64,000 bases of DNA from Chitinophagaceae bacterium (GTDB taxonomy: Bacteria; Bacteroidota; Bacteroidia; Chitinophagales; Chitinophagaceae). Position 1 is the stretch's first letter, and each line of letters opens with the position of its first letter. Position numbers and translations under genes: made by a program. Below are positions 18,662 through 26,628 of the stretch, piece after piece. The notes under the pieces were generated by a model. That model was not told the origin of the DNA, did not search any database, and worked only from the letters and a program-made list of their open reading frames with translations. The DNA lies in assembly GCA_022843585.1 (NCBI GenBank), contig JALHNJ010000008.1, positions 123,577-187,576 on the forward strand. Direction: 5' to 3'.

Positions 18662-19573
18662 CTATCTCGCCTGCCCTTTAATTTTTGTTTTTCCTTTCAT
18701 ATTCACTTTTGTACCGCTGCTGGTTGTTTCCATATTCATGTCCATATCAGCAGATACCACCAAACCAGTTCTGCTATCAACCACTAATTCGCCTGTTTGC
18801 TCACCTGATAATTTCAATTGCTCGTTGTCTGATTCAATTTTAGTTTTTTCTTCCAATGTCACCATATCGCCTTCAATTTCTGTAACAGTATAAGTCGAAG
18901 TGTACTTTCCGCCCATCGGACCGCTGGTATTGGTTGTTTTCTGCCAGCTATCTCCCACTTTTACTTCTTTATTTGGAAAAATATAAAGCACTCTTTCAAA
19001 CTGTTCTTTTATATTTCTTTCGTTGAACTGCTGACTAAATGATTGCATCATCTCCTTCTTTTTTGCTTCATCAAGACCCAAAGAATCGGCAATCTTCATT
19101 CCCATTTCCTGAAAACCTTTCACATCCTGCACTTTTCCTTCTGCATCAACTTTCATTACAAACTGCTGCCCTTTTATTGCTCCCAGTAAGCGGTTCACCA
19201 TTGCCAATGGGTTGTCGGCAGCTGAAGTGTCGCTACCGCCAACAAAAGGCTTTTCAGTATCTACTTCTATTTGCATACCCATTACTCCCATATTCATTTT
19301 GAATCTGTCAAAAGTAGTTTTAATGGTTTTTAAAGCCCCATCATCTTCTGTTACGAGCATAGAATAATAAGTTGACATATCTATCTGTTGCTTCGCCCCC
19401 ATCACTTCCTGGTCAAGGTTCATTATCATTTCATAATCATAGCCTCTGCCTTTTTCAAAATTAAACTTCATCATTTTTGATGTAGTAGCAGACTTTGTTG
19501 ACTGGCATGATTGAATGCCCATAACAGCAGCGAGGCTGATGATAAACGTAGCTATGACAAGTATCTTTTTCAT
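18662..19573 (-). CDS. DUF6263-family lipoprotein
   Basis: 303 residues. The N-terminus ends in lipobox GIQSC (C23), so it is a predicted lipoprotein. The body begins KFNFEKGRGYDYEM and contains VGDSWQKTT and VVSADMDMNMETT, the pattern of DUF6263 proteins. Their function is not known; they occur widely in Bacteroidota. There is no operon partner, and no ligand or catalytic residue can be named. Confidence 0.75.
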   Translation of the reverse strand: MKKILVIATFIISLAAVMGIQSCQSTKSATTSKMMKFNFEKGRGYDYEMIMNLDQEVMGAKQQIDMSTYYSMLVTEDDGALKTIKTTFDRFKMNMGVMGMQIEVDTEKPFVGGSDTSAADNPLAMVNRLLGAIKGQQFVMKVDAEGKVQDVKGFQEMGMKIADSLGLDEAKKKEMMQSFSQQFNERNIKEQFERVLYIFPNKEVKVGDSWQKTTNTSGPMGGKYTSTYTVTEIEGDMVTLEEKTKIESDNEQLKLSGEQTGELVVDSRTGLVVSADMDMNMETTSSGTKVNMKGKTKIKGQAR

Positions 19574-19660
19574 TTTATTCTTTTATTAGGCTGCAAATTA
19601 TATTATTAAAGGCAGACGCAAACTGATGGAATCTGTATTTTCGCAGTTAAACAAATATTT

Positions 19661-20317
19661 ATCAGTTCAGTCCGCCACATATTTACACTTTTTAAGAAAG
19701 ACCTGTTGCTGGAAGTAAGACAGCAATACAGTTTCTACGGCATCTTGTTATATATAGGCGCAACAATCTTTGTATTATACATGGCCATTGATGAGCCAGA
19801 AGCAAAAGTGTGGAATGGATTATTCTGGGTTATCCAGTTATTTATCTGTATCAATGCCGTTGCTAAAAGCTTTCTGCAGGAAAGTAAGGGAAGGATGCTT
19901 TATTTCTACTCCATCGCCAGCCCCGGCGACTTTGTACTCGCTAAACTACTATTCAATACTGTGCTGATGCTCGCCATGAGTTTGCTGAGTTTGTTTTTAT
20001 TCAGCCTTTTTCTTGGTAACCCGATGCAAAAAATCTGGCAATTCACAGGTCTAGTTTTGTTAGGGGGCTGGAGTTTAAGTCTTGTATTTACTTTTTTAGC
20101 TGCTATTGCTGCAAAAGCCCAGCAAAATGCAGCAATTATGGCAGTTTTAGGCTTTCCTATAATAATTCCTCAGCTGCTTTTATTAATGCGATTATCGAAT
20201 GCAGCCTTTGCGCCGCTGCTTACCATTCCAATTTCAACGGTTCTTTTACTCGTGGCGTTGGATGCAATGGTAATATTACTGGCTGTTATATTATTCCCTT
20301 ATCTCTGGAAAGATTAG
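19661..20317 (+). CDS. ccmB: Heme exporter subunit CcmB (start codon uncertain)
   Basis: Membrane protein with about six hydrophobic segments. LEVRQQYSFYGILLYI and SFLQESKGRMLYFY are typical of CcmB, the permease of the CcmAB ABC transporter for cytochrome c maturation. The first ordinary start codon is TTG at 19706, but the open frame upstream still encodes a CcmB-like N-terminus (HIFTLFKKDLLLE), which that TTG would cut off. No ATG, GTG or TTG lies in frame there; the entry uses the ATC at 19661 as a placeholder, with ATA at 19679 or ATT at 19637 as alternatives. First gene of ccmB-ccmC-ccmD; no ccmA is in the window. Confidence 0.8.
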   Translation: MSSVRHIFTLFKKDLLLEVRQQYSFYGILLYIGATIFVLYMAIDEPEAKVWNGLFWVIQLFICINAVAKSFLQESKGRMLYFYSIASPGDFVLAKLLFNTVLMLAMSLLSLFLFSLFLGNPMQKIWQFTGLVLLGGWSLSLVFTFLAAIAAKAQQNAAIMAVLGFPIIIPQLLLLMRLSNAAFAPLLTIPISTVLLLVALDAMVILLAVILFPYLWKD

Positions 20318-20450
20318 AAAAGATTGAATATTTTTCGCTGAATATTGAATTGATTCCAAGTTTAGTTAATTAAGCTATAACATCTTTAAATACAGCGTTA
20401 AGGAGAATGGATTGTTTAACATTCTTCTGTTTAATATTGCCTTTTACCCT

Positions 20451-20458
20451 TAATTTTG
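20451..20458 (+). promoter_or_regulatory. -7 box upstream of ccmC
   Basis: TAATTTTG matches TANNTTTG, 39 bases before the ccmC ATG, in the 180-base gap after ccmB. It suggests ccmC-ccmD have their own promoter. Confidence 0.45.
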
Positions 20459-20497
20459 CCCTCACATTTAGCAGGCCGATAGCTTCATTGGCCACCC

Positions 20498-21211
20498 ATG
20501 ACGAACACAAAAAACTATATGTACAAATCCTGGTGGAAGATCGCAAGTATTCTCTTGCTTATCTATACGGTTGTTGGTGGATTTTTAATGTCGGTACCAG
20601 CACTTCCAGCCCTCCAGGAAACAATCCGAAATTTATATTTCCATGTTTGCATGTGGTTTGCTATGATGATACTTTTTACTGTATCTGTTGTCAATTCCAT
20701 TAAATACCTCCGCACATTTAATTTGAAGTACGATATATATGCCCGTCATTACGCTGCTGTTGGAATTGTAATGGGCGCATTAGGATATGGTACCGGTGCA
20801 ATATGGATGACATACACCTGGGCCGACCCAAACAATCCGGCCTTTCAATCATTTAGTGCATTAGCAAGAGAACCAAAACTGATTGGTGCTGCCATTGCGT
20901 TACTTATTTATTTTGCTTACATGGTATTGAGAGATTCTATAAGCGACATAGATAAAAGAGCAAGAATAAGTTCAGTATATAACATCTTTGCTTATGCTAT
21001 GCTTTTCCCTTCTATCTGGATATTGCCCCGGGTAATGGATAGTTTGCATCCTGGCAGAGAAGGTAATCCTGCATTAAACACCAGCGATATTGACAGTAGT
21101 ATGCGGATCGTATTTTATCCCGCAGTAATTGGTTGGACTTTATTAGGTGTATGGATAACTACTTTAAAAATCAGGCTGCATTTACTAAAAGAAAAACAGC
21201 TACTATCATGA
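20498..21211 (+). CDS. ccmC: Heme exporter / cytochrome c assembly protein CcmC (CcsA)
   Basis: 237 residues with about six membrane helices; conserved HVCMWFAMM carries the first heme-ligand histidine region and SLHPG a second histidine. It presents heme to the cytochrome c maturation machinery. Where the family carries the tryptophan-rich WWD heme-binding motif, this protein reads GAIWMTYTWADPNNPAF, with only isolated tryptophans, so the motif looks shortened. The reading frame is intact there. Its stop codon overlaps the ccmD start (ATGA). Confidence 0.85.
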   Translation: MTNTKNYMYKSWWKIASILLLIYTVVGGFLMSVPALPALQETIRNLYFHVCMWFAMMILFTVSVVNSIKYLRTFNLKYDIYARHYAAVGIVMGALGYGTGAIWMTYTWADPNNPAFQSFSALAREPKLIGAAIALLIYFAYMVLRDSISDIDKRARISSVYNIFAYAMLFPSIWILPRVMDSLHPGREGNPALNTSDIDSSMRIVFYPAVIGWTLLGVWITTLKIRLHLLKEKQLLS

Positions 21212-21423
21212 TGCAATTCAAAAAAATAATTGGCTCTCTACTATTACTTCTGCTTTCGTTTCACAGCCATGCGCAAGACAAAGAAGTGCAAATGGGTGAT
21301 ATGATGCGTGACAACGGCAGAATTTATGTGGTTGTAGCCGTTGTGCTTACCATTCTTATCGGTTTAATATTATATGTTGTACGATTAGATAAAAAAATTA
21401 CACGATTAGAAAAAGAAAAATAA
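21208..21423 (+). CDS. CcmD-family small membrane protein
   Basis: 71 residues from the ATG that overlaps the ccmC stop. A longer frame opens at 21133 but would lie mostly inside ccmC. A signal-like helix ending in SHAQ is followed by MGDMMRDNGRIYVVVAVVLTILIGLIL and a basic tail (KKITRLEKEK). The DNGRIYVVVAV helix and charged tail match the CcmD-family proteins that follow CcmC in Bacteroidota. CcmD stabilises the CcmC-CcmE heme complex in system I. Confidence 0.8.
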   Translation: MMQFKKIIGSLLLLLLSFHSHAQDKEVQMGDMMRDNGRIYVVVAVVLTILIGLILYVVRLDKKITRLEKEK

Positions 21424-21434
21424 TTGACTTCATA

Positions 21435-21464
21435 AAGTAAGATGTTATTTATAACATTTTACTT
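21435..21464 (+). terminator. Long stem-loop after ccmD
   Basis: AAGTAAGATGTTAT pairs with ATAACATTTTACTT (14 positions, one G-T), 11 bases after the ccmD stop and 40 bases before gdhA. The stem is A/T-rich and the U-tract is weak, so it may be a terminator or a 3' stabiliser. Confidence 0.5.
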
Positions 21465-21504
21465 CTTACTTATAATAACGATTGCTTAATAAAAAACAGA
21501 ACTC

Positions 21505-22923
21505 ATGTCAGATCAACATTACAGTTTCTTCGGCGCCGTTGAAAAAAGTTTCGACAAGGCTGCCAAATTTACCAAATGGGATATTGGTATTCTTGGACAG
21601 ATCCGGGAATGCAACGCCGTATATCAAATGCGTTTCCCACTAAAAAGAGATGATGGAAGTATTGAAGTAATTGAAGCGTACCGTGTACAACACTCTCATC
21701 ATAAAACACCTTGTAAAGGAGGTATTCGTTTTGCAGCAGAAGTAAACCAGGATGAAGTTATGGCTCTTGCAGCATTAATGACTTACAAATGCGCCATTGT
21801 AAATGTTCCATTTGGTGGTGGAAAAGGCGGAATTAAGATCAATCCAAAAAAATATTCTACCTGGGAATTAGAAAAAATTACCCGTCGTTATACAGCAGAG
21901 CTGATTAAGAAAAATTTTATCGGCCCGGGTACTGATGTTCCTGCACCAGATTATGGAACCGGCGAAAGAGAAATGGCCTGGATACTTGACACCTACACTG
22001 CCATGCATCCGGGAGAAATTGATGCCGCTGGTTGTGTAACGGGTAAGCCGGTAACACAAGGTGGTGTTCGTGGACGCAGAGAAGCAACAGGTCTTGGTGT
22101 TTTCTTTGGGCTTCGTGAAGTATGTAATATGCCGGATGTAATGAAAAAGCTTGGCTTAACAGTTGGCGTTGAAGGCAAACGGGTAGTAGTACAAGGATTA
22201 GGTAATGTGGGTTACCACAGTGCTAAATTCTTCCAGGATGCAGGTGCTAAAGTAATCGGCCTTGCCGAATACGAAGGGGCTATTTACAGCGATAAAGGAT
22301 TGGATATTGATGCAGTTTTCAACCACAGAAAAACAACCGGCTCTATATTGAACTTCCCCGGTGCTACCAATTTTGAAAAAAATGCGGATGCATTAATAAT
22401 GGATTGTGATATTTTAATTCCTGCTGCGCTGGAAAATGTAATTGATGGCGATAATGCACCAAACATTAAAGCAAAAATTATTGGTGAAGCGGCAAACGGA
22501 CCATTAACACCAGAAGCAGATGATATACTTGGCAAGAAAGGTGTATTAGTAGTACCAGATATGTACCTGAATGCAGGCGGTGTAACCGTTTCTTATTTTG
22601 AGTGGTTAAAAAACCTGAGCCATGTACGTTATGGCCGTTTGGAAAAACGTTTTACTGAAAATCTAAACTCACATATACTAGGACAAATTGAAGAGTTGAG
22701 CGGTAAGAAAGTTAAAGATGCTTCAAGAGAATTTATTATGCATGGGCCAGACGAAGTAGATTTAGTGTACAGCGGCCTGGAAGAAACGATGATAACCGCA
22801 ACGCATGAAATTATGAATGCCTGGAAAGCAAACCCTGAAATACCAGATATGCGTACAGCGGCTTATGTTGTTGCTATCAACAAAGTAGGTACCAGCTACG
22901 CAGAACTCGGTATCTTCCCATAA
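21505..22923 (+). CDS. gdhA: Glu/Leu/Phe/Val-family glutamate dehydrogenase
   Basis: 472 residues. [17 protein letters not shown] holds the active-site lysine, [16 protein letters not shown] follows, and the Rossmann fold shows [16 protein letters not shown]-terminal [14 protein letters not shown] is typical of glutamate dehydrogenases that link ammonium and 2-oxoglutarate with glutamate. The cofactor cannot be fixed by eye. It is monocistronic and followed by two hairpins. It connects nitrogen metabolism with the cyanophycin store. Confidence 0.93.
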   Translation: MSDQHYSFFGAVEKSFDKAAKFTKWDIGILGQIRECNAVYQMRFPLKRDDGSIEVIEAYRVQHSHHKTPCKGGIRFAAEVNQDEVMALAALMTYKCAIVNVPFGGGKGGIKINPKKYSTWELEKITRRYTAELIKKNFIGPGTDVPAPDYGTGEREMAWILDTYTAMHPGEIDAAGCVTGKPVTQGGVRGRREATGLGVFFGLREVCNMPDVMKKLGLTVGVEGKRVVVQGLGNVGYHSAKFFQDAGAKVIGLAEYEGAIYSDKGLDIDAVFNHRKTTGSILNFPGATNFEKNADALIMDCDILIPAALENVIDGDNAPNIKAKIIGEAANGPLTPEADDILGKKGVLVVPDMYLNAGGVTVSYFEWLKNLSHVRYGRLEKRFTENLNSHILGQIEELSGKKVKDASREFIMHGPDEVDLVYSGLEETMITATHEIMNAWKANPEIPDMRTAAYVVAINKVGTSYAELGIFP

Positions 22924-22941
22924 TATAAAATACTATTATAC

Positions 22942-22967
22942 CAACCTGTCTGCCGGCAGGCAGGTTG
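22942..22967. repeat. GC-rich palindrome after gdhA
   Basis: CAACCTGTCTGCC is followed at once by GGCAGGCAGGTTG, an inverted repeat of 13 positions with one T-G pair and no loop. Such CTGCCGGCAG palindromes recur in intergenic regions of many Bacteroidota genomes, to my knowledge. Only one copy is visible here. Confidence 0.6.
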
Positions 22968-22979
22968 CTTATTTATTTC

Positions 22980-23013
22980 AATCCCATTCCAAAATTTTGG
23001 AATGGGATTTTTT
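22980..23013 (+). terminator. Rho-independent terminator of gdhA
   Basis: AATCCCATTCCAAAA is followed by its exact reverse complement TTTTGGAATGGGATT and then a T-run. The stem is 15 bp at most. Confidence 0.85.
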
Positions 23014-23190
23014 GTTGCCCATAATGCTTCAGCGAAGTATGTTTATTTGCATGGCTTCGTTGCTAGTATCAACTTAGTTGTGTAACGATCTTATACGGGA
23101 TACCTTGCAATGCCCAACAGAAATATCGAACGATTAAAAGTGTGATTCAACAAACGCCAACAGTAGTAATACCGATGATAAACTAATTCT

Positions 23191-23619
23191 CTACGGCAAC
23201 TCTTCCAGCAACTCCAGCTTTCCTTCCGCCCTGCGCCAACCATAAGTTGCATCCCCGTTTGTTATAACGATAAACTCCACAGGCACACTCATATTATAAC
23301 GCAAGGCTTGTTCTAATACTTTTTCATCCAATTTTACGGAGGCTGCTTTGCACTCCACCATCATCCAGGGTTTGTGGTTTTCGTCGTACACCAAAATATC
23401 AAACCGCTTTTTTAATTCCCCGAGTTTGATTTCTTTTTCAATGGCAATTAAGGTGGAGGAATAATTTTTTACCTGCAAAAGGTATTGAACAAAATTTTGT
23501 CGCACCCATTCTTCGGGTGTCAGCAACAACCATTTTTTTCGCAGTGCATCAAAAATAAAATCTTTACCCCCTTCCTGCCGTATACGGAAGGCCGGTTCGG
23601 GGTAAGGGATATTCATCAT
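23191..23619 (-). CDS. HsdR N-terminal-domain-like protein (PD-(D/E)xK fold), stand-alone
   Basis: 142 residues. RFDILVYD followed by MMVECKA gives the D-...-ExK spacing of PD-(D/E)xK nucleases as in the type I restriction HsdR N-terminal domain (HSDR_N_2). No helicase domain and no hsdM or hsdS are nearby, so it is not part of a restriction system here. Short stand-alone forms of this kind are common in Bacteroidota and their role is unknown. The -7 box lies so close to the ATG that the mRNA should be leaderless. Confidence 0.8.
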   Translation of the reverse strand: MMNIPYPEPAFRIRQEGGKDFIFDALRKKWLLLTPEEWVRQNFVQYLLQVKNYSSTLIAIEKEIKLGELKKRFDILVYDENHKPWMMVECKAASVKLDEKVLEQALRYNMSVPVEFIVITNGDATYGWRRAEGKLELLEELP

Positions 23620-23623
23620 GCTT

Positions 23624-23631
23624 CAAAAGTA
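23624..23631 (-). promoter_or_regulatory. -7 box abutting the HsdR_N-like start codon
   Basis: Minus strand TACTTTTG matches TANNTTTG. Its last base is 5 positions from the first base of the ATG (23619), putting the transcription start at or next to the start codon. Confidence 0.5.
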
Positions 23632-23749
23632 AATGATTAAATTCGCAGGCATGAAATATCCATAAAAATTATCGAGCTAACTTACATAATAGCGATGACA
23701 ATTTTTGTGGATATACTGTGTGACAAATTCCTATAACTAAAATGGACAC

Positions 23750-24520
23750 ATGAAATCAAAAGAAGAAATAGTACAAAACTGGTTGCCCCGCTATACTGGG
23801 GAGTCCTTGAAAAATTTTGGTGAGTATATTTTGCTAACCAATTTCAGCAATTATGTTACCATGTTTGCCCAATGGAACAATGTGGAAGTAATTGGTGCCG
23901 GCAAACCCATGCAGTGTGCCACGGCTGATAATATCAGCATTATCAATTTTGGAATGGGCAGCCCTACTGCTGCTACGGTAATGGATCTGCTATCCGCTAT
24001 TCAACCAAAAGCCGCATTGTTTTTAGGCAAATGTGGCGGATTAAAAAAACGCAATAAACTCGGCGACCTAATTTTGCCAATTGCAGCTATACGTGGAGAA
24101 GGAACTTCCAACGATTATTTTCCGGCAGAAGTACCTGCATTGCCTGCCTTCGCATTGCAAAAAGCGGTGTCTACTACTATCAGGGATTATGGAGTAGATT
24201 ACTGGACCGGTACTGTTTATACTACCAACCGCCGTGTGTGGGAACATGATGAGCCATTTAAAGAATACTTGCAAAAAGTAAGAGCTTACGCAATTGATAT
24301 GGAAACGGCTACTGTTTTTACCGTTGGTTTTTACAATAAAATACCAACCGGCGCATTGCTATTGGTAAGCGACCAACCAATGACACCAGAAGGAGTAAAA
24401 ACCGAAGAAAGTGATAAAAGTGTAACGGCACAGTATGTGGAAACACATCTGAAAATTGGCATCGACTCCTTAAAGATGCTCATGAATGATGGCATGACCG
24501 TAAGGCATTTGAAATTTTAA
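23750..24520 (+). CDS. amn: AMP nucleosidase
   Basis: 256 residues, the short form found in Bacteroidota. INFGMGSPTAATVMDLL, FLGKCGGLKKRNKLGDLILP and the C-terminal YAIDMETATVFTVGF are nucleoside-phosphorylase-fold motifs; the DMETA block contacts the ribose and the S/D in LLVSDQPM the base. It hydrolyses AMP to adenine and ribose 5-phosphate in the cytoplasm. It is followed 12 bases later by a small secreted protein and a peptide ABC ATPase. Confidence 0.88.
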   Translation: MKSKEEIVQNWLPRYTGESLKNFGEYILLTNFSNYVTMFAQWNNVEVIGAGKPMQCATADNISIINFGMGSPTAATVMDLLSAIQPKAALFLGKCGGLKKRNKLGDLILPIAAIRGEGTSNDYFPAEVPALPAFALQKAVSTTIRDYGVDYWTGTVYTTNRRVWEHDEPFKEYLQKVRAYAIDMETATVFTVGFYNKIPTGALLLVSDQPMTPEGVKTEESDKSVTAQYVETHLKIGIDSLKMLMNDGMTVRHLKF

Positions 24521-24532
24521 ATTCTACACATA

Positions 24533-24901
24533 ATGAAATATTTCATCCTTCTTGTTGCTTTGTCAACGATACTTCTTTCTAACAGTGATTGCAGTACAAA
24601 GAAAACAGAACGATTAAAAGGCAAATTAGAAATTGCAGGCATTTGTTCTAATTATACCATTAAAGTGATTGAAGGTAAAATTGATACTTCCCTTGTAGTT
24701 ACCAATTGGACGGATGAAACGACGGGTAAAACATACAATAATGTTTTTAAGCTGGGTAGCCCTTGCACATTTCCGTCTACTATAAAACAAGGAGATGAAT
24801 TTTATTTCACAATAGATACCTCCCCTCAAAAAGATTGTGTGGTTTGTATGGCTTATTATCCCACACCTGAAAAAGCAATTGCTATTAAAGTAGAGAATTG
24901 A
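24533..24901 (+). CDS. Small secreted protein of unknown function
   Basis: 122 residues with a signal peptide (MKYFILLVALSTILLSNSDC); C20 might be a lipobox cysteine but the preceding residues are poor. The mature part has four further cysteines, including a CVVC pair and CSN/SPC sites, compatible with two disulfides, in a beta-rich domain (KGKLEIAGICSNYTIKVIEG). No family function is known to me. Its stop overlaps the ATG of the ABC gene by one base (TGATG). Confidence 0.7.
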   Translation: MKYFILLVALSTILLSNSDCSTKKTERLKGKLEIAGICSNYTIKVIEGKIDTSLVVTNWTDETTGKTYNNVFKLGSPCTFPSTIKQGDEFYFTIDTSPQKDCVVCMAYYPTPEKAIAIKVEN

Positions 24902-26628
24902 TGCAGCCACTCTTAAGCATACAAAGCCTTTCGCTTGATTTTATAGCCGACTCAGGTACTGTCACTGCTTTAAAAAATATTTCTTTTACGGTGAATCGTG
25001 GCGAAGTGGTGGCCCTGGTTGGCGAGTCAGGTTCGGGTAAATCTGTTACTTCGCTTTCAATATTGCAATTACTTCCTTCTCCACCTGCAAAATATGTTTC
25101 GGGAGAAATATTTTTTTCCGAAAATGGCAAAGAAAGCATTGACCTCCTTAAAAGAAACCGTTATCAATTACAAGATATTCGTGGCAATAAGATCTCTATG
25201 ATCTTTCAGGAACCAATGACATCATTAAATCCGGTGCTTACCTGTGGCGAACAGGTGATGGAGTCATTGCTGCTGCATAAAAAAATATCAAAGACAGAAG
25301 CCAAGAAGCGAACAATAGAATGGTTTGGAAAAGTTAAGCTGCCAAATCCTGAGGTAATGTTTAACCGCTATCCGCACCAACTAAGTGGCGGACAAAAACA
25401 ACGGGTGATGATTGCGATAGCCATGTGCTGCGAACCGGCTTTGTTGATCTGTGATGAGCCTACTACTGCACTTGATGTAACGGTGCAAAAAACAATTCTG
25501 GGTTTAATAAAAGAATTGCAGGAGCAATCAAATATGGGTGTAGTTTTTATAACTCATGATTTAGGAGTTGTAGCAGAAATAGCAGACAGAGCATTGGTAA
25601 TGTATAAAGGAGAAATAGTAGAACAGAATTCCGTGAAAAAAATATTTACCAATGCAGTACATCCATATACGCAGGCATTACTGGCTTGTCGCCCCGTAAA
25701 TCATGAAAGGGGAAAGAGATTGCCGGTGGTGAGTGATTTTTTAGGTACGAAGTCGGAAGTAAGAAGTCAGAAATCGGAAAGCAGCTTAAACGATGAAACG
25801 ACAATTCCGACATCTGACATCCGACACCTGACACCCGTTCTCCTCTCTGTAAAAAACATCTCCGTTCACTTCCCTACAAAAAGAACATTATTCGGCAAAC
25901 CTTCTTCCTTTACAAAAGCGGTAGATGATGTAAGTTTTGAAGTGTATAAAGGTGAAACACTTGGATTGGTTGGAGAAAGTGGTTGTGGTAAAACAACATT
26001 AGGAAGAACATTACTTCGCCTGATAGAACCCACGGCGGGAAAAATAATTTATAATGGTATCGACCTTACTGCAAAGAAAAAAGATGAGCTGCGTTCGCTA
26101 AGAAAAGATGTACAGATAATTTTCCAGGACCCCTACTCTTCTCTCAATCCAAGAATGACAATTGGCGCTGCTATTGCTGAACCAATAAAAGTGCATCAAC
26201 TACTTGCTACAGATAAAGAACGGAAAGACAAAGTAACGGAGCTACTCGAAAAAGTAAACTTGAAAGAAGAGCATTTTAATCGGTACCCCCATGAGTTTAG
26301 CGGCGGACAACGTCAGCGTATTGTAATTGCAAGAGCATTGGCCTTAAATCCGTCTTTTATTGTTTGCGATGAATCTGTTTCTGCATTGGATGTTAGTGTG
26401 CAGGCACAAGTATTAAACCTGCTGAACGATTTGAAAAAAGAATTTGGTTTTACCATTATTTTCATCTCGCATGACTTATCGGTTGTGCGTTACATCAGCG
26501 ACCGCATCATGGTAATGAACAAGGGTAAAATTGAAGAAAGCGGCAACGCAGATGATATTTACTTCAATCCTCAATCCGCTTATACAAAAAAACTTATTGC
26601 CTCTATTCCCAAAAGAATTACCGTTTAA
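24901..26628 (+). CDS. Tandem-domain peptide ABC transporter ATPase
   Basis: 575 residues with two complete ATPase domains. Domain 1 has [16 protein letters not shown] and [12 protein letters not shown]. Domain 2 (from ~315) has [16 protein letters not shown] and [12 protein letters not shown]. This is the fused OppD-OppF arrangement (YejF/GsiA type) that powers oligopeptide or dipeptide uptake. No permease or binding protein is next to it. Start chosen at the ATG overlapping the upstream stop rather than the TTG three bases earlier. The last 4 bases overlap the convergent TraB gene. Confidence 0.93.
   Translation: MQPLLSIQSLSLDFIADSGTVTALKNISFTVNRGEVVALVGESGSGKSVTSLSILQLLPSPPAKYVSGEIFFSENGKESIDLLKRNRYQLQDIRGNKISMIFQEPMTSLNPVLTCGEQVMESLLLHKKISKTEAKKRTIEWFGKVKLPNPEVMFNRYPHQLSGGQKQRVMIAIAMCCEPALLICDEPTTALDVTVQKTILGLIKELQEQSNMGVVFITHDLGVVAEIADRALVMYKGEIVEQNSVKKIFTNAVHPYTQALLACRPVNHERGKRLPVVSDFLGTKSEVRSQKSESSLNDETTIPTSDIRHLTPVLLSVKNISVHFPTKRTLFGKPSSFTKAVDDVSFEVYKGETLGLVGESGCGKTTLGRTLLRLIEPTAGKIIYNGIDLTAKKKDELRSLRKDVQIIFQDPYSSLNPRMTIGAAIAEPIKVHQLLATDKERKDKVTELLEKVNLKEEHFNRYPHEFSGGQRQRIVIARALALNPSFIVCDESVSALDVSVQAQVLNLLNDLKKEFGFTIIFISHDLSVVRYISDRIMVMNKGKIEESGNADDIYFNPQSAYTKKLIASIPKRITV

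Noticed and set aside
20407..20703. Short frame starting with an SD-like AAGGAGA before ccmC
   Set aside because: It overlaps ccmC in another frame, the SD touches the ATG with no spacing, and the protein shows no family features.
21133..21207. Longer start for the CcmD-family protein
   Set aside because: It would lie inside ccmC, and the ATG overlapping the ccmC stop gives a normal signal-like N-terminus.
23025..23075. GCTTCAGCGAAG and GCTTCGTTGC in the gap after gdhA as a fifth repeat copy
   Set aside because: Shares only ten bases with copy A and lacks the TTGCGTCGCAC core.
23191..23619. Restriction-modification or defence system around the HsdR_N-like gene
   Set aside because: No methylase, specificity or helicase gene nearby; stand-alone forms are common in the phylum.
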